DNA of 64,000 nt from Phascolarctos cinereus (lineage: Eukaryota > Chordata > Mammalia > Diprotodontia > Phascolarctidae). Below, piece after piece: positions 43,559 to 53,760 of the stretch (positions within the stretch are counted from its first letter, which is position 1; every line of letters starts with the position of its first letter). The stretch is from NCBI RefSeq assembly GCF_002099425.1, contig NW_018344338.1, positions 237,001-301,000 on the forward strand. The letters are read 5' to 3'. The notes under the pieces were generated by a model. It did not search any database. It was not told the origin of the DNA and saw only the letters and a list, made by a program, of their open reading frames with translations. A program made the position numbers and the translations under genes.

Positions 43559-43818
43559 TTGTTGTTGCTGTCGAGCCATTTCAGTTGTGTCTGACTCTTT
43601 GTGGTCCCATTTGGGGTTTTCCTTTCTTTTTTTCTTTTTACAAGGCAATTGGGGTTAAGTGACTTGCCTAGGGTCACATAGCTAGTAAGTGTCGAGTGTC
43701 TGGTCTGAGACCGGATTTGAACTCAGGTCCTCCTGACTCCAAGGCCGGTGCTCTATCCACTATGCTGAGGTTTTCTTGATAAAGATACTGGAGTGGTTTG
43801 CCACTTCATCTCACTGGT
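43559..43818 (-). mobile_element. RTE-tailed SINE remnant, itself interrupted
   Basis: 'ttgttgttgctgtcgagcc', 'tgtctgactctttgtggtcc', 'catttggggttttcc', then after an inserted SINE 'gataaagatactggagtgg' and 'tttgccacttcat'. The tRNA-like half is missing. Confidence 0.85.
43624..43768 (-). mobile_element. tRNA-derived SINE nested in the RTE-tailed SINE
   Basis: 'gcaattggggttaagtgact', 'gggtcacatagctagtaagt', 'tttgaactcaggtcctcctg', 'gtgctctatccactatgct'. Short target duplication GGTTTTC(C/T)T at 43615 and 43769. Confidence 0.9.
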
Positions 43819-44060
43819 ACCTGATACCCCACACCTGTACCACTGATGTATAGTGGTACCTACTTAGTACCAATATAGCATACGTGGCAAGAAGTAGCCC
43901 AGTCTCTGATTGAAAAGCTCCAAGAAAGAGGAGTCAACCTTTGCCCCCATCTCTGCAGGCAGTCTGTTCCACTTTGGGACTGCTTGAATATATGAACCAA
44001 TTTTGGGGTATGTTTCTTTGCTTCTTGGTGGCCATAGCCAAGTTTTACCACCCTCAGCCC

Positions 44061-44395
44061 CCCACTGCCCGGCCCACTGGTAATGAACTCTATGCTTTGC
44101 TAGACTGAGCAGTGGAAGCCTGCTCTGTGACCACAGTTTCTATTTTTCTTCCTCTCTCCCTCAGTCTTATTTACACAAAACATGCTCTTTTGCCAATTTC
44201 TTGGATCTCCATGGGCTTGTTAGTGGGAATCTCTTCCTCTTCACCTTAGGAAAGATTGTCCCCTTGACTGTCCTATTCCCTCTCTGCTTTCTCCTTCATG
44301 CAGATCATTTCCAATGTGTATCTCTAATCCTGGTAGCTCTCCCCAGTTCACCATCTGGCTACAGAATGTCTCCTGGCTGCCTACGTGGTTGGATG
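44061..44395. other. Unique sequence, nothing recognised
   Basis: No gene or repeat recognised. Confidence 0.4.
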
Positions 44396-44397
44396 GG

Positions 44398-44437
<40 letters not shown>

Positions 44438-44467
44438 CAGATAGATAGATAGATAGACAGATAGATG

Positions 44468-44498
<31 letters not shown>

Positions 44499-44729
44499 GA
44501 TACATAGAGAGATAGATAGATGATAGATAGATAGATAGATAGACAGATAGATGATAGATAAATAGATAGATAGATAAATAGATAGATAGATACATAGAGA
44601 GATAGATAGATGATAGATAGATAGATAGATAGACAGACAGATAGATGATAGATAGATAGATAGACAGATAGATGATAGATAGATAAATAGATAGATAGAT
44701 AGATAGATAGATTGATAGAGAGATAGATA
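44396..44729. repeat. (GATA)n array with a 90-bp higher-order unit
   Basis: GATA units with fixed variants (GACA, GATGATA, AAATA, CATAGAGA). The block 44481-44546 recurs at 44571-44636 in the same order of variants, so part of the array was duplicated as a 90-bp unit. The long Tyr/Leu/Ser/Ile frames on the minus strand are artefacts. Confidence 0.97.
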
Positions 44730-44850
44730 AAGAACATTTACCAAGCACTCGCTATGTACCAGACATTGTACTAAGTGCCAGCAATACAAATATAAGCAAA
44801 CAAGACAGGACCTGTCCTCAAGGAGCTTCCATTTGAAAGGGAGTCCTAGC
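44730..44850 (-). mobile_element. L2 LINE 3' end
   Basis: 'acatttaccaagcactcgc', 'tgtaccagacattgtactaa', 'gacctgtcctcaaggagc' directly follow the GATA array. Confidence 0.85.
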
Positions 44851-44859
44851 TGATCTTTC

Positions 44860-45845
44860 CTCTCATCTGTCAGGTTGGATCAGTTCTCATCTATCTCTGC
44901 CTAATCCCTAAAATGTGCCCCCTCTTCTCTATTCCCTCTGTCACTACACCCGGACATGTACTTCCATTATTATGTTACCTCATTTACCTCTCTCTGGATT
45001 ATTGTCCCAGCCTCAGCAGCTCTTCCAGCATTGATCCCCCACCCAACCCTTTCCAAGCCACTCTATGTTGCCATCAGAATCGTGATGCTTATTCCCCAAT
45101 TTCCCCATGCTGCTCTCCTGCCCTTCCTTGTAACTAGGATTATAAACATCATGGATGTTGAGCTGGCAAGGATCTTGCAGGTCATCCAATCCAGCCCTCT
45201 CATTTTACAGATGAGGAAACTGAGTCCCAAAGAGCTGAAATGATTTGCTCAAAGCCTCAAAGCTAGTGTCAGAAACAGCACTTTAAATCAGGTCTTCTAA
45301 CATGAGAGCCAGGGATCTTTCTGCTACACACACACTGCCTTGCAACAGCTTCTGCTAGTTCCTGAATGAAGTTTGAACTTCTCTAACTGGCATTCAAGGG
45401 CCTCCCTAAGCTGGCATCATGCTACCTTTCAGATGATTTCACAATTCCCTCCACATGTACCTTGGGATACAGTTCAACAGGACAAATCTCTGCTCCACAA
45501 AACATGCTGGGCTGTCTAGCCTCTATGTCTTTCCTAATCCCATCCCTAGACTCTTCTCCTTCCCCTCTTGAACTTTTCTAGGCTTATCTTTAAATCCTGT
45601 CTCCTCCAGAAAGAATTCATGGATTCCCCTGATTGTAACAAACTTCTTGAAATTTCACATGGCACTTTGTCCTGTAAACTTCCAAAGCACATCATACAAC
45701 ATTCTAAATTATGTGACTATTTCTATCCTGTCTCCCTACTAGGTGGTAAGTTCCTGAGGGCAGGGACTATGTTTTGTCCAAACTCTGTATCTTTTGTGCT
45801 AAGCACAATAGTCTGTCCTCAGCAGGTGCTAAAAAAATGCTCTTG
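44860..45845 (+). mobile_element. L2 LINE 3' region, interrupted by a MIR
   Basis: 'ctggattattgtcccagcc', 'ctctcctgcccttccttgt', then (after the MIR at 45140-45330) 'ttcaagggcctccctaagc', 'ttaaatcctgtctcctccag', 'taagttcctgagggcaggga' and 'ctcagcaggtgct'. Confidence 0.8.
45140..45330 (-). repeat. MIR/CORE-type SINE nested in L2
   Basis: 'gagctggcaaggatcttgc', 'aggtcatccaatccagccc', 'cattttacagatgaggaaac', 'aaatcaggtcttctaac'. It splits the surrounding L2. Confidence 0.75.
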
Positions 45846-46014
45846 CCCTACTCAGTTAGTGAGCAGGTGAGGGGCTCGGCATTACCAAAGGAACCAGTTA
45901 GACTAACCATGGGCAATGCTTTGCTCCCAGATGCATATGGGGGCTCCAGGTTTCATCAAATTTTAGACCTTGGCAAGGGAAGGCATATCCAGAGACCATT
46001 CCATTGATCCAAAA

Positions 46015-46430
46015 TCATGAATTAAACACCTGCTTCTGTATGTGCTAGACAAAGATGCAAAGGAAGATGTAGAGGCTAAAATTGAACTATTTCTGCCTTC
46101 AAGGGGCTTATGAGCATAAGCCTGTGGACATGGCTGGAGCTGGAGTGTAATATGTATCCACAGAAGTAAAGAAAAGGTAGGGGTGGGCACCAACAACTTG
46201 GGGAGGGGTCAGTTAGGACTTGAACTGAGCCTTGAAGGAAGCTCAGGATTCTTAGAGGTGGAGGGGAAGAAGACAGCCTCCCAGACATGGGAGTGGCCTG
46301 GGCAAAGGTCCTCAGGTGGAACCCAACGTGGCCACTTTGGTTCAACAGAGAGTGCATGTCGGGGACCAATGTGAAAGTAGTTTAGAAAGATATGTTGGAG
46401 CCAAGATGTGAGAGCCCTTAAATGCCAAAG
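46015..46430 (-). mobile_element. L2 LINE 3' region
   Basis: Reversed L2: 'gaattaaacacctgcttctg', 'ctgccttcaaggggcttatg', 'gacttgaactgagccttgaa', 'ttaaatgccaaagag'. Followed by a GAG-rich tract at 46431-46490. Confidence 0.7.
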
Positions 46431-46490
46431 AGAAGGAAGAGGAGAAATAAGAGGAAGAGGAGGAGGAAGAGGAAGAGGCAGAGCTGGAGG
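46431..46490. repeat. GAGGAA purine-rich tract
   Basis: Imperfect GAGGAA/GGAAGA units. Confidence 0.85.
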
Positions 46491-46949
46491 CATGAAGGCT
46501 CATTAGAAATAACTCAGAAGATGAGCAGGAGTCATGGGAGCATGCTCCCTCCCTGCAATGAGATGCAGAAGCTTCGTCACTTCTCTCCTGAAACAACTCT
46601 CTTTATGCGACTGCTCGGCTTCTCCCTGTGGAAATCTTTCCCTTGTATGATTGTGTTCACTACCGGAGAGTCGCTTAATGGCCAATTTGCATCCCTTCTC
46701 TCTGTTTCAGGCCATTGCTCCCTATTACATCACCATTAAAGCACCTGAAGTAACCCCTCCTTCTTTGTTAAGAGGTGAAGCAGGCAAGCCAACTCCCCTT
46801 CCTGTTTCGCCGCCAAAGCCACGGAAAATCAACTTCTCTTTGGGACGCTCATTGACCCATCTGTGGGTTCCCATGAAGTCTAAAATCAACCAAGGTCATG
46901 GGGCTTCCATGGACTCTCTCTCCCCAGCATCACAAAAACTGATGCTATA

Positions 46950-47100
46950 AATCTTTGGGTGTATTTGGTGATTTTCTCCTTACTGGAGGGCCCATTGAGG
47001 AATCATTTGTTCAAAGGGTGTGGGCATTTTAGTCACTTTATTTGCACAGTTCCAAATTACTTTCTAGATTCATAGTTCCACCAACAAGGCACCAGTGACA
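46950..47100 (-). mobile_element. L1 LINE fragment, ORF2 C-terminal region
   Basis: 'tcaaagggtgtgggcatttt', 'cagttccaaattactttcta', 'catagttccaccaacaaggc' match reversed L1. Short and diverged. Confidence 0.65.
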
Positions 47101-47324
47101 TCATTAACTCTCAAACATAAGTCATTTATTTAATGATAAGGCATATGTCAGAACAAACAATACATCAGTTTTACAACATAAAGTGATCTCAAGGGCAATC
47201 AGTACACCACAATCCACATATAAACCAAGGTCACACTCTCCACTGCTGAAAACAGTACATAAGTAAGGCAGAGGAGTGAGCACAAATGTATAGAAACTGA
47301 ACAGAGAGACAGAAGTAATAATCA

Positions 47325-47555
47325 CAACTAGTATTTGTATAGCGCTCTGATATTTGTAAGTGCTTTGCAAACTCTTATCTCATTTTATTCTCACAATAAC
47401 TTTGAGAGGTCAGTGCTATTGACATCCTCATATTATAGATGAGGAAACTGAGGCAAACAGTGGTTAGGTGATTTGTCCAGTGTTGCATGACTAGCAAGTG
47501 CCTGAGGCCAGATTTGAGCTCCATTCTCTCTGATTCCAAGTGCTATTCTTTATAT
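47325..47555 (-). repeat. MIR SINE, nearly full length
   Basis: 'tagcgctctgatatttgtaa', 'gtgctttgcaaactcttatc', 'gatgaggaaactgaggcaaa', 'ctagcaagtgcctgaggcc'. Confidence 0.9.
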
Positions 47556-47971
47556 GCTTCACCACCTACCTAAGTGAAGACACTCCATTTGGGAAGACAC
47601 ATCTGGGTTGCACGCCTTGTTGTCAGTGGTCCCTTCATGAACAACCTATTTACCACACAGAGCCACTACCTCCCCTATCATCCTCGCTGCTCTCCTGCCT
47701 GGCAAATCCATTCCTACTCACTAGCTGATGAAGCATAAGAAGCTCTTTTAACTCATAACCACTCTTAGAGGGGCACTGCCATGGTGTTATGCTATTACAA
47801 TAGTAAGGGATTCCATTGAACCAGAGAACTGCACACCTCTTCAGGTTGGCTCTTCAGGAAGTGCAGGGAGTTTCAGCCAGCTTTTTTCTACCCAACAGCA
47901 TGTGTTGTGTTTAATTGTGTTGTCCAATCAGTTTCTTGCAACAGGCAAACCTCTTCAAACTGACTTTGTAT
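47556..47971. other. Unique sequence, nothing recognised
   Basis: No gene or repeat recognised. Confidence 0.4.
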
Positions 47972-48779
47972 CAGGGTGGGGAACCTGCAGCCTCGAGGCC
48001 ATGTGTGGCCCTCTAGGTCCTCAGGTGCAGCCTTTTAACTGAGTCCAAGTTTTACAGAACAAATCCTTTTATTTTTTTAAATTTTTATTAATTTATTTTG
48101 ATTTATCAACAATCACTTCTATAAGCTTTTGAGTTTAAAATTTTTCTCCCCCTTCCTCCCCACCACCCTCCCCAAGATGGTGCACAATCTGATATAGGCT
48201 ATACGTATATATTCACATCAGTGATGTTGTAGGTAAGAATTAGAACCAATAGGAGGAACCACCAGAAAGAGGAAACAAAACAAAACAAAAGTAAAAAAAT
48301 AGCAAATAGTATGCTTTGATCTGCATTCAAACTCCACAGCTCTTTCTCTAGATGTGGATAGCATTTTCCATCATGAGACCTTTGGACATGCCTTAGATCC
48401 TTGCATTGCTGAGAAGGGTTAAGTCTATCAATATTAGTCATCGAACAACACGGCTGTTACTGTGTACAACGTTCTCCTGGTTCTGCTCACTTCACTCAGC
48501 ATCAGACCATACAAGTCTTTCCAGGTTTTTCTGAAGTCATCCTGATCATCATTTCTTATAGCGCAATAGTATTCTATTACATTCATATACCACTCAGCCA
48601 TTCCCCAATGGATGGGCATCCTCTCAATTTCCAATTCTTTGCCACCACAAAAAAAGCTGCTATAACAAATCCTTTTATTAAGAGGATTTGTTCTACAAAA
48701 TTTGGACTCAGTCAAATGGCAGCGCCCAAGGACCTAGAGGGCCACACGTGGCCTCGAGGCTGCAGGTTCCCCACTCCTG
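47972..48779. mobile_element. Palindromic hAT-type DNA transposon (MITE-like), split by an L1
   Basis: The left arm 'cagggtggggaacctgcagc' with 'ctcgaggccatgtgtggccc' and 'tctaggtcctcaggtgc' is the inverted complement of the right arm. The right arm reads 'ggacctagagggccac', 'acgtggcctcgaggctgcag' and 'gttccccactcctg'. The arms run about 100 bp each and meet at 'aacaaatccttttatt', so without the L1 at 48074-48663 the element would be a near-perfect hairpin of about 200 bp with no coding capacity. The 8-bp flanks do not match clearly. Arms of this kind are typical of non-autonomous hAT (Charlie-type) elements of marsupials. Confidence 0.85.
48074..48663 (-). mobile_element. 5'-truncated L1 LINE inserted in the hAT palindrome
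   Basis: Minus strand: ORF2 C-terminus ('GMAEWYMNVIEYYCAIRND', 'TWKDLYGLMLSEVSRTRRT'), then a 3'UTR with a G-rich block and an A-rich tail. Bounded by a perfect 16-bp target duplication AACAAATCCTTTTATT at 48058-48073 and 48664-48679. Same subfamily as 9254-9919. Confidence 0.95.
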
Positions 48780-48835
48780 CCAGGTGATATACGCAAGCCT
48801 AGTCAGTCTCTTGTCTTATATCGATTAGCAGTTTC

Positions 48836-48872
48836 CTTCCTTCCTTCCTTCCTTCCTTCCTTCTTTCTTTCT

Positions 48873-48965
<93 letters not shown>

Positions 48966-49024
48966 TCTTCCTTCCTTCCTTCCTCCTTCCTTCCTTCCTT
49001 CTCCTTCCTTCCTTCTTTCTTTCT

Positions 49025-49112
<88 letters not shown>

Positions 49113-49140
49113 TCCTTCTTTCTTTCCTTCTTTCTTTCCT

Positions 49141-49180
<40 letters not shown>

Positions 49181-49188
49181 TCACTCTT

Positions 49189-49219
<31 letters not shown>

Positions 49220-49282
49220 TTCTTTCTCTCTCTCTTTCTTTCTCTCTCTCTTTCTTTCTCTCTCTCTTTCTTTCTTTCTTTC
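48836..49282. repeat. (TTTC)n/(TTCC)n polypyrimidine array framed by a 16-bp direct repeat
   Basis: A 447-bp run, almost purely pyrimidine on the plus strand, with TTTC as the main unit. TTCC/CTCC patches occur near 48970-49015 and TCTCTCTTTC units near 49190-49270. ATCGATTAGCAGTTTC occurs at 48820-48835 and exactly again at 49283-49298. Lys/Arg/Glu frames on the minus strand are artefacts. Confidence 0.97.
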
Positions 49283-49298
49283 ATCGATTAGCAGTTTC

Positions 49299-51029
49299 AG
49301 CCTATACCTATAGTAGTTACCAAGTTTCTTTCCTCATTGCTCTTCCCTCTGGGATCAACAGATGGCGGCAGAGAGCAACAAAGGCTTGACTCAAGTTGCA
49401 GATAGCAGAAAAGAGGCAAAATTGGCTCCCTCCTATCCCGTGGCTCTCAGTCTTTTCTTCTGCCCATCCCCAGAGCTAGGCTTGGCTTCCAGCAGGTGGG
49501 CTCCCAAGCGCAGCAGCTGCAGCCTTCACTAGCTGCCGGCCCGGCCCTGCTACCTTCTTCCCTGACCTGCTCTTTTCCCTCTTATCGGGTTCTGGGCCCC
49601 TCTCAGTGACTCAGTCAGAGCTCTCTGGGGATCAGTGACTCACCTTCCCCTTCTGAGCTAAAACTCCCCAGATCCCTCACTCCCGGAGCAGTGCTGGAAT
49701 CAGCCCGCCTTCTCCAGCCAGTTATTCGATTTCCCACTTGGTGGGTTTCACCCTTAAACCCTAGAAACAGTTCTGAGCAGATGAGTCAAGAGACCACAAT
49801 GCCCTAGAGCCTTAGTTATTTCTAGGCTCTCGGTGCTTTATGTTCATTAGCAAACTGTTCTCACATTTTATTGAAAAAAAAAACAAAATGTATCTTCACA
49901 GTTGGATTTTGAAGTTTTTGCAGACAAAAACTTTTTTTTTTCACAACCAAGTATTAATATCGGAGAGGGAACACTTTATATCCTTCACACGTTGATTTAG
50001 TTTCTTTTTCTTTAATTAAATGCAGGAATCTGTTTTACAGCCCTTTCAAAAACAAACTGCTCACATAAGAAAGAAGCATTGCTTTATATAATGAGGACTA
50101 GTCAAGCTTTAGCAATAACAAAACTTTTCCTAGCGAACACCTAGGGCTTCAGTGGGAAAGGTGGACACATGGGGAAAACCATGTGAAAGGCTACCCCCTT
50201 GGGCGCGTGTGGTAAAGAAGGGCTTGGGTGTGGAAGCGCCCCTGGGCAGGGCACCAAGGGGCTGGGGCGGTTCAGGCTTCTGTCTCTTTGCCCTGTGGGT
50301 GCCCAGTCTTCTTCTGGCCCTGCTTTCCTGGGCCCTGGACCCTGGTCAGGGACGCTCAATCTGCACCAGATGCTGTTCTGCCAGATGTTCCTTTGGTAGA
50401 CACCAGATGCCTGATCTCTGCCAAACAGGGTTCTGCTGGAAACTCCTTAGCTCACTGAGTGGTCGTCACCAGATTTTGTTCTTCTGGATTCTGCTGGGCC
50501 ACATGCTGCTTGTCTGGACGCCCTTAAACTGCATAAGGTTCATTGCCTCTAGAGAGTGGCTCAGCTGAAATCACTAGCTAGCTCTTACTTAAGAGGAAAG
50601 TAGGCACTGCCATGCTCTTTTAGCTCAAAGCACATTGGCTTTTTCTTGCTAAAGCTGCTCATAAACCTTGGCCTGTGGTCAGCCAAGTCTCCCTTTGAGT
50701 TCTCCCATCTTGTTTTCTGAGTCTCTGCTAGGAAACTTCTCCTCTACTCAGCAGATTTTCCATCCCAGCTGTAAAACTCTTATGGAATGGGGAAAGGAAC
50801 AGGAAAAAGCAAAAAAGCTGAGCCCAGGGGCACAAGGGCACTGTCTTCTGTCCCAGCCTGGCCACTTTCCTGCCCTTTGTATATGCATAGAACCCCATTC
50901 TAAAGCCTCAGAGGAGCATTGAGGTGTACAAGACTCTAGGCACAGGAGAAGAGGATGCTGTTATTGGCCCCAGGGAGCTGGTCATTGAGTTGGGCAGGTA
51001 AGGCATTACATTACAAGAGCAGAGGATAT
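49299..51029. other. Unique sequence, nothing firm
   Basis: GC-richer at 49430-49740, then AT-rich with A/T homopolymers at 49870-50010. A 138-codon plus-strand frame at 50152-50568 has no domain signal. I see no gene or named repeat. Confidence 0.4.
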
Positions 51030-51185
51030 ATAACAACATGGTCAGGGGATATAGGCTTTGGCTATGTCTTTGGCTAGCTGGGTGACCTTGGGCAAGTCCC
51101 TTCCCTGTGAGACTCAGCATCCTCCTCTGTCACATGAAGTGTCAGGTCTTGCTGGTGTATTTCTAAGGCTCCTCCCAGCTCTGAG
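51030..51185 (+). repeat. MIR-like SINE fragment
   Basis: 'ctgggtgaccttgggcaagt', 'gactcagcatcctcctctgt', 'aaggctcctcccagctctg'. Confidence 0.65.
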
Positions 51186-51399
51186 ATGCCAGGATTCTGT
51201 GGCCCCAGACTTGGGGCCATGTCATCACTGGCTTTTGAAGGTGACCCTCAGCAAAAGCACCCCACCCCTGCCCCAGCTACTTCCTGGGCAGCAGGAGAGT
51301 GGTTTGCAGCCCCAGTTAGAGCACCAGTGGTGGCTCAACCTTTCTCAGGCGTGGCTTCCGTGGCAGGGAGAGCCCGACGATGAGGAGAGCTGACCTAAA

Positions 51400-51560
51400 T
51401 ATTGAATTCTGGTCCCGCTGTCTGCTATGGCTCTCCACCTCTAGCCACCTTGCTTTTGTTCTGTACAGATCTGGTATGTGCAGAGTTATGTGCGTGGAGT
51501 CTCCCCCTTTGGAATAGGAGCTCTTTGAGGGCAGTGTCACTTTGGCTATGTTAAGTCTCA
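51400..51560 (+). mobile_element. L2 LINE fragment
   Basis: 'ggaataggagctctttgagg' and 'gcagtgtcactttgg' suggest L2 near-terminal sequence. Weak. Confidence 0.4.
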
Positions 51561-51989
51561 GGGAAGCCTCTCTAAAGGATCACATCTGCCCTCTTCCTCC
51601 TTCTGCTGTGGCCTGAGGACCCTTTCACCTGAGCTGCCAGTGACCGCCCCGGCGGCCTCATTCCCTTATCGCCCCAGTCCTCCTGATCCAGCTGCCTGTG
51701 GTTTCATCCCAGACCCTAAGCCAGCTGTGGTGGGAGGTAACCCAACTGCTTAGGGTCTTTGATCCTTCCTGGTGCCCCCTGGGAGCCCCCAAGCTGCTGC
51801 TAAGGCTGGGGAGACTTTGACTTTTTTCACTAAACTGTTTGTGGCCTTGGAGGCCCAATCCTCCAAAGAGCAGTGGTTTTCCGTACGAGAAGGGTCCTGA
51901 GCGCTGGAGCATTTGCGTTAGCAGAGGGCCTTGTGGTGCCTCTCGGCATCCTCTCAGATGTGACGAAGACCATGGAAGACAGGCGAGTG
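51561..51989. other. Unique sequence, nothing recognised
   Basis: A 138-codon minus-strand frame at 51658-52074 runs into L2 and has no domain signal. Confidence 0.4.
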
Positions 51990-52198
51990 TGCCGTGGTTA
52001 GCGCTCCTGTCTTTCCTTAGAGAATCTCTCCCATCTGTCTTGTCTATGGCTTGTTTGTACGTAGTTGTTTGCATGTTGTCTCCCTAATTGGACTATCTTC
52101 CTTGAGAGCAGGGATGATTTTATTTTTGCCTTTCCTTGTATCTCCAGAATTAATAACCTGGCACATAGTAGGTGCTTCATAAATGCTTTTGACTTCAG
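51990..52198 (+). mobile_element. L2 LINE 3' end
   Basis: 'gtttgtacgtagttgtttgc', 'cttccttgagagcaggga', 'cctggcacatagtaggtgc', 'ttcataaatgcttttgac'. Confidence 0.85.
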
Positions 52199-52214
52199 CA
52201 GTGAAGACAGTGAA

Positions 52215-52525
52215 AGCCATAAGTCATGAGGTGATATTTGTAAAGCACTTGGCACGCTGCCTGACACACAGTAGGTACTTTATCAATGCTTGCTGCTTTC
52301 CCTGCTTGAGTTAGGAAGGTAGGGGGCCAGCTCCTGCTTCTGGGATTTGCCATCCGGGTGACTGTGTCAGTTAATGCTCCGAGTTTCAGTCTTCTCCTCA
52401 GTAAAGTACAGATAACAATGAATGTCCAAACACCTCCCTCGTGGGGCTGTTATGAGAATCAAATGATATAGTGCATGGTAAAAACCTCTTTTGCAAACCA
52501 CAAAGTGCTTCCGAAATGGCACTTC
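52215..52525 (+). repeat. Two MIR 3' fragments
   Basis: First: 'ttgtaaagcacttggcacgc' and 'tgacacacagtaggtacttt' (to 52300). Second: 'gtttcagtcttctcctcagt', 'gttatgagaatcaaatgata', 'aaccacaaagtgcttccg' (52370-52525). Confidence 0.7.
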
Positions 52526-52779
52526 TCATGACTGAAACCTAAATGGGCAATTTCACTGCGTTTTCAGCTCCCCACTTGGTACAAAAAGCTGGTCTGGTTA
52601 CCCCCGGCTAAAGCATAGGGCTGCTGTTACTCAGGCACAGGCCACCAGCTGGGAATATCAGGGCTTACATGAAGTACCAGTGGCCCTGAAACTGTCTCCA
52701 ATTCAAGAGGTATTACCCTGTCCCCCCATCCCCCCAGATGCAGCACATTGCCCTCGTAACTGGAGGAGAAGCCAAGGCA
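52526..52779. other. Unique sequence, nothing recognised
   Basis: No gene or repeat recognised. Confidence 0.4.
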
Positions 52780-53225
52780 ATCCCTGACTTCATGGGGCTC
52801 ATGGCTGAGGAGGGAAACAAGGCAAAACCATATATAACCCTAACAGACAATAGTATATGGTAGGTGCATGAGAGAGAGGCAAAGTGTGCCATGAGATCGA
52901 ATGCAGAAGCTTGTTGGTAACAGAGTCTTCAGGGAGAAGAAAGCATTTGAAAGAGGAATAGAATTCTGAAGAGATCTGGGCAAAGGAGGCTTGTTTGTCT
53001 GAAATGTCAAGCATAAGGAGGAATATAACGTGAGTTGAATCTGGGAAAGTAGAGTCAGGTAGGAAGGGGGCAAGGGGGAGGGGTGGTTTTCAATGCCACT
53101 GAAAGAAGAAGACACTTATTTGGTAGGCAATGGGGAGCCATGGAGGACTTTGGAGCAGTAACTATTCAAATGATGAGGATAGCCCTGATGTGAATGGTGG
53201 ATTAGAGTAAGGAGGAGGTCCATAC
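52780..53225 (-). mobile_element. L2 LINE 3' region, diverged
   Basis: 'cttcatggggctcatggc', 'ggcaatggggagccatggag', 'actattcaaatgatgagg' and 'gtggattagagtaaggagg' follow the reversed L2 order seen at 31106-31545. Confidence 0.55.
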
Positions 53226-53619
53226 TTGAGTGTTGTCAAGGGATGGGAGAAGAAATGGTTCCCTTCTCCTCCCTTATTCGGCATCCTGTCTATCAGGTTA
53301 GACTTTGCCTGGGACATAGAGAGCTCACAAGCAGAAGGCCATTGGTTTTGTATGACAAGGTCTTATTCAAACCCCCCACAAGCATCCCTGCCGTTCTATC
53401 ACCTTGTTTTCCTAATGGTGTACAATGTTATCACTTTTCCATGGATATGGGTGAAGACAATAGAAGAGTCATGCCTTAATTACTTGTGGAATCAGGCCCA
53501 GAATATTTGGTTCCACTTAACAGGAAATGGGACCAAATGATCATAGGATACATAAGCATGCATCTGGAAGCATCAGGTTGACCTATACCTTCGGCTGGAA
53601 TAGTGAGATATGATGAAGA
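53226..53619. other. Unique sequence, nothing recognised
   Basis: A 104-codon plus-strand frame has no domain signal. Confidence 0.4.
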
Positions 53620-53760
53620 CACATTTCTTCCCTGAGCTAAAAGAATATGCAATTACAAAGCTGCAATCATCCTGGAACTAATTAGCACCCACCATGAACA
53701 AATGGGATGCTCATTGGTATCTTAATTAAATTAAATCCCAGGAAGAGTCACTGAGGCAGC
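53620..53760. promoter_or_regulatory. Candidate conserved non-coding element
   Basis: Repeat-free AT-balanced block with clustered homeodomain-type sites: 'gcaattacaaag', 'ggaactaattagcacc' and 'tcttaattaaattaaatc'. An E-box-like 'gcagctgc' follows at 53757. Conservation not assessed. Confidence 0.27.

Larger units (their letters stand above)
43510..44060 (-). mobile_element. CR1/L3 LINE 3' end, interrupted
   Basis: Left part 'gaattatagaaccacagaat' and 'gagaagtggaagggact' is the reversed CR1 end. The right part at 43860-44060 continues with 'ttgaaaagctccaagaaag', 'aggcagtctgttccactttg' and 'ttggggtatgtttct'. The gap is filled by SINEs. Confidence 0.65.

Noticed and set aside
44396-44729. CRISPR-like array
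   Set aside because: The 90-bp higher-order unit has no unique spacers and is a degenerate microsatellite. There are no cas genes and the genome is vertebrate.
44241-44789. 118-182 codon minus-strand frames of repeating Ile-Tyr-Leu-Ser
   Set aside because: Translation of the GATA array, not a membrane protein.
48799-49284. 119-161 codon Lys/Arg/Glu-rich minus-strand frames
   Set aside because: Translation of the TTTC array. Codon content mirrors the repeat unit only.
50152-50568. 138-codon plus-strand open frame
   Set aside because: No domain, no splice context or conserved motif; several overlapping alternative frames.
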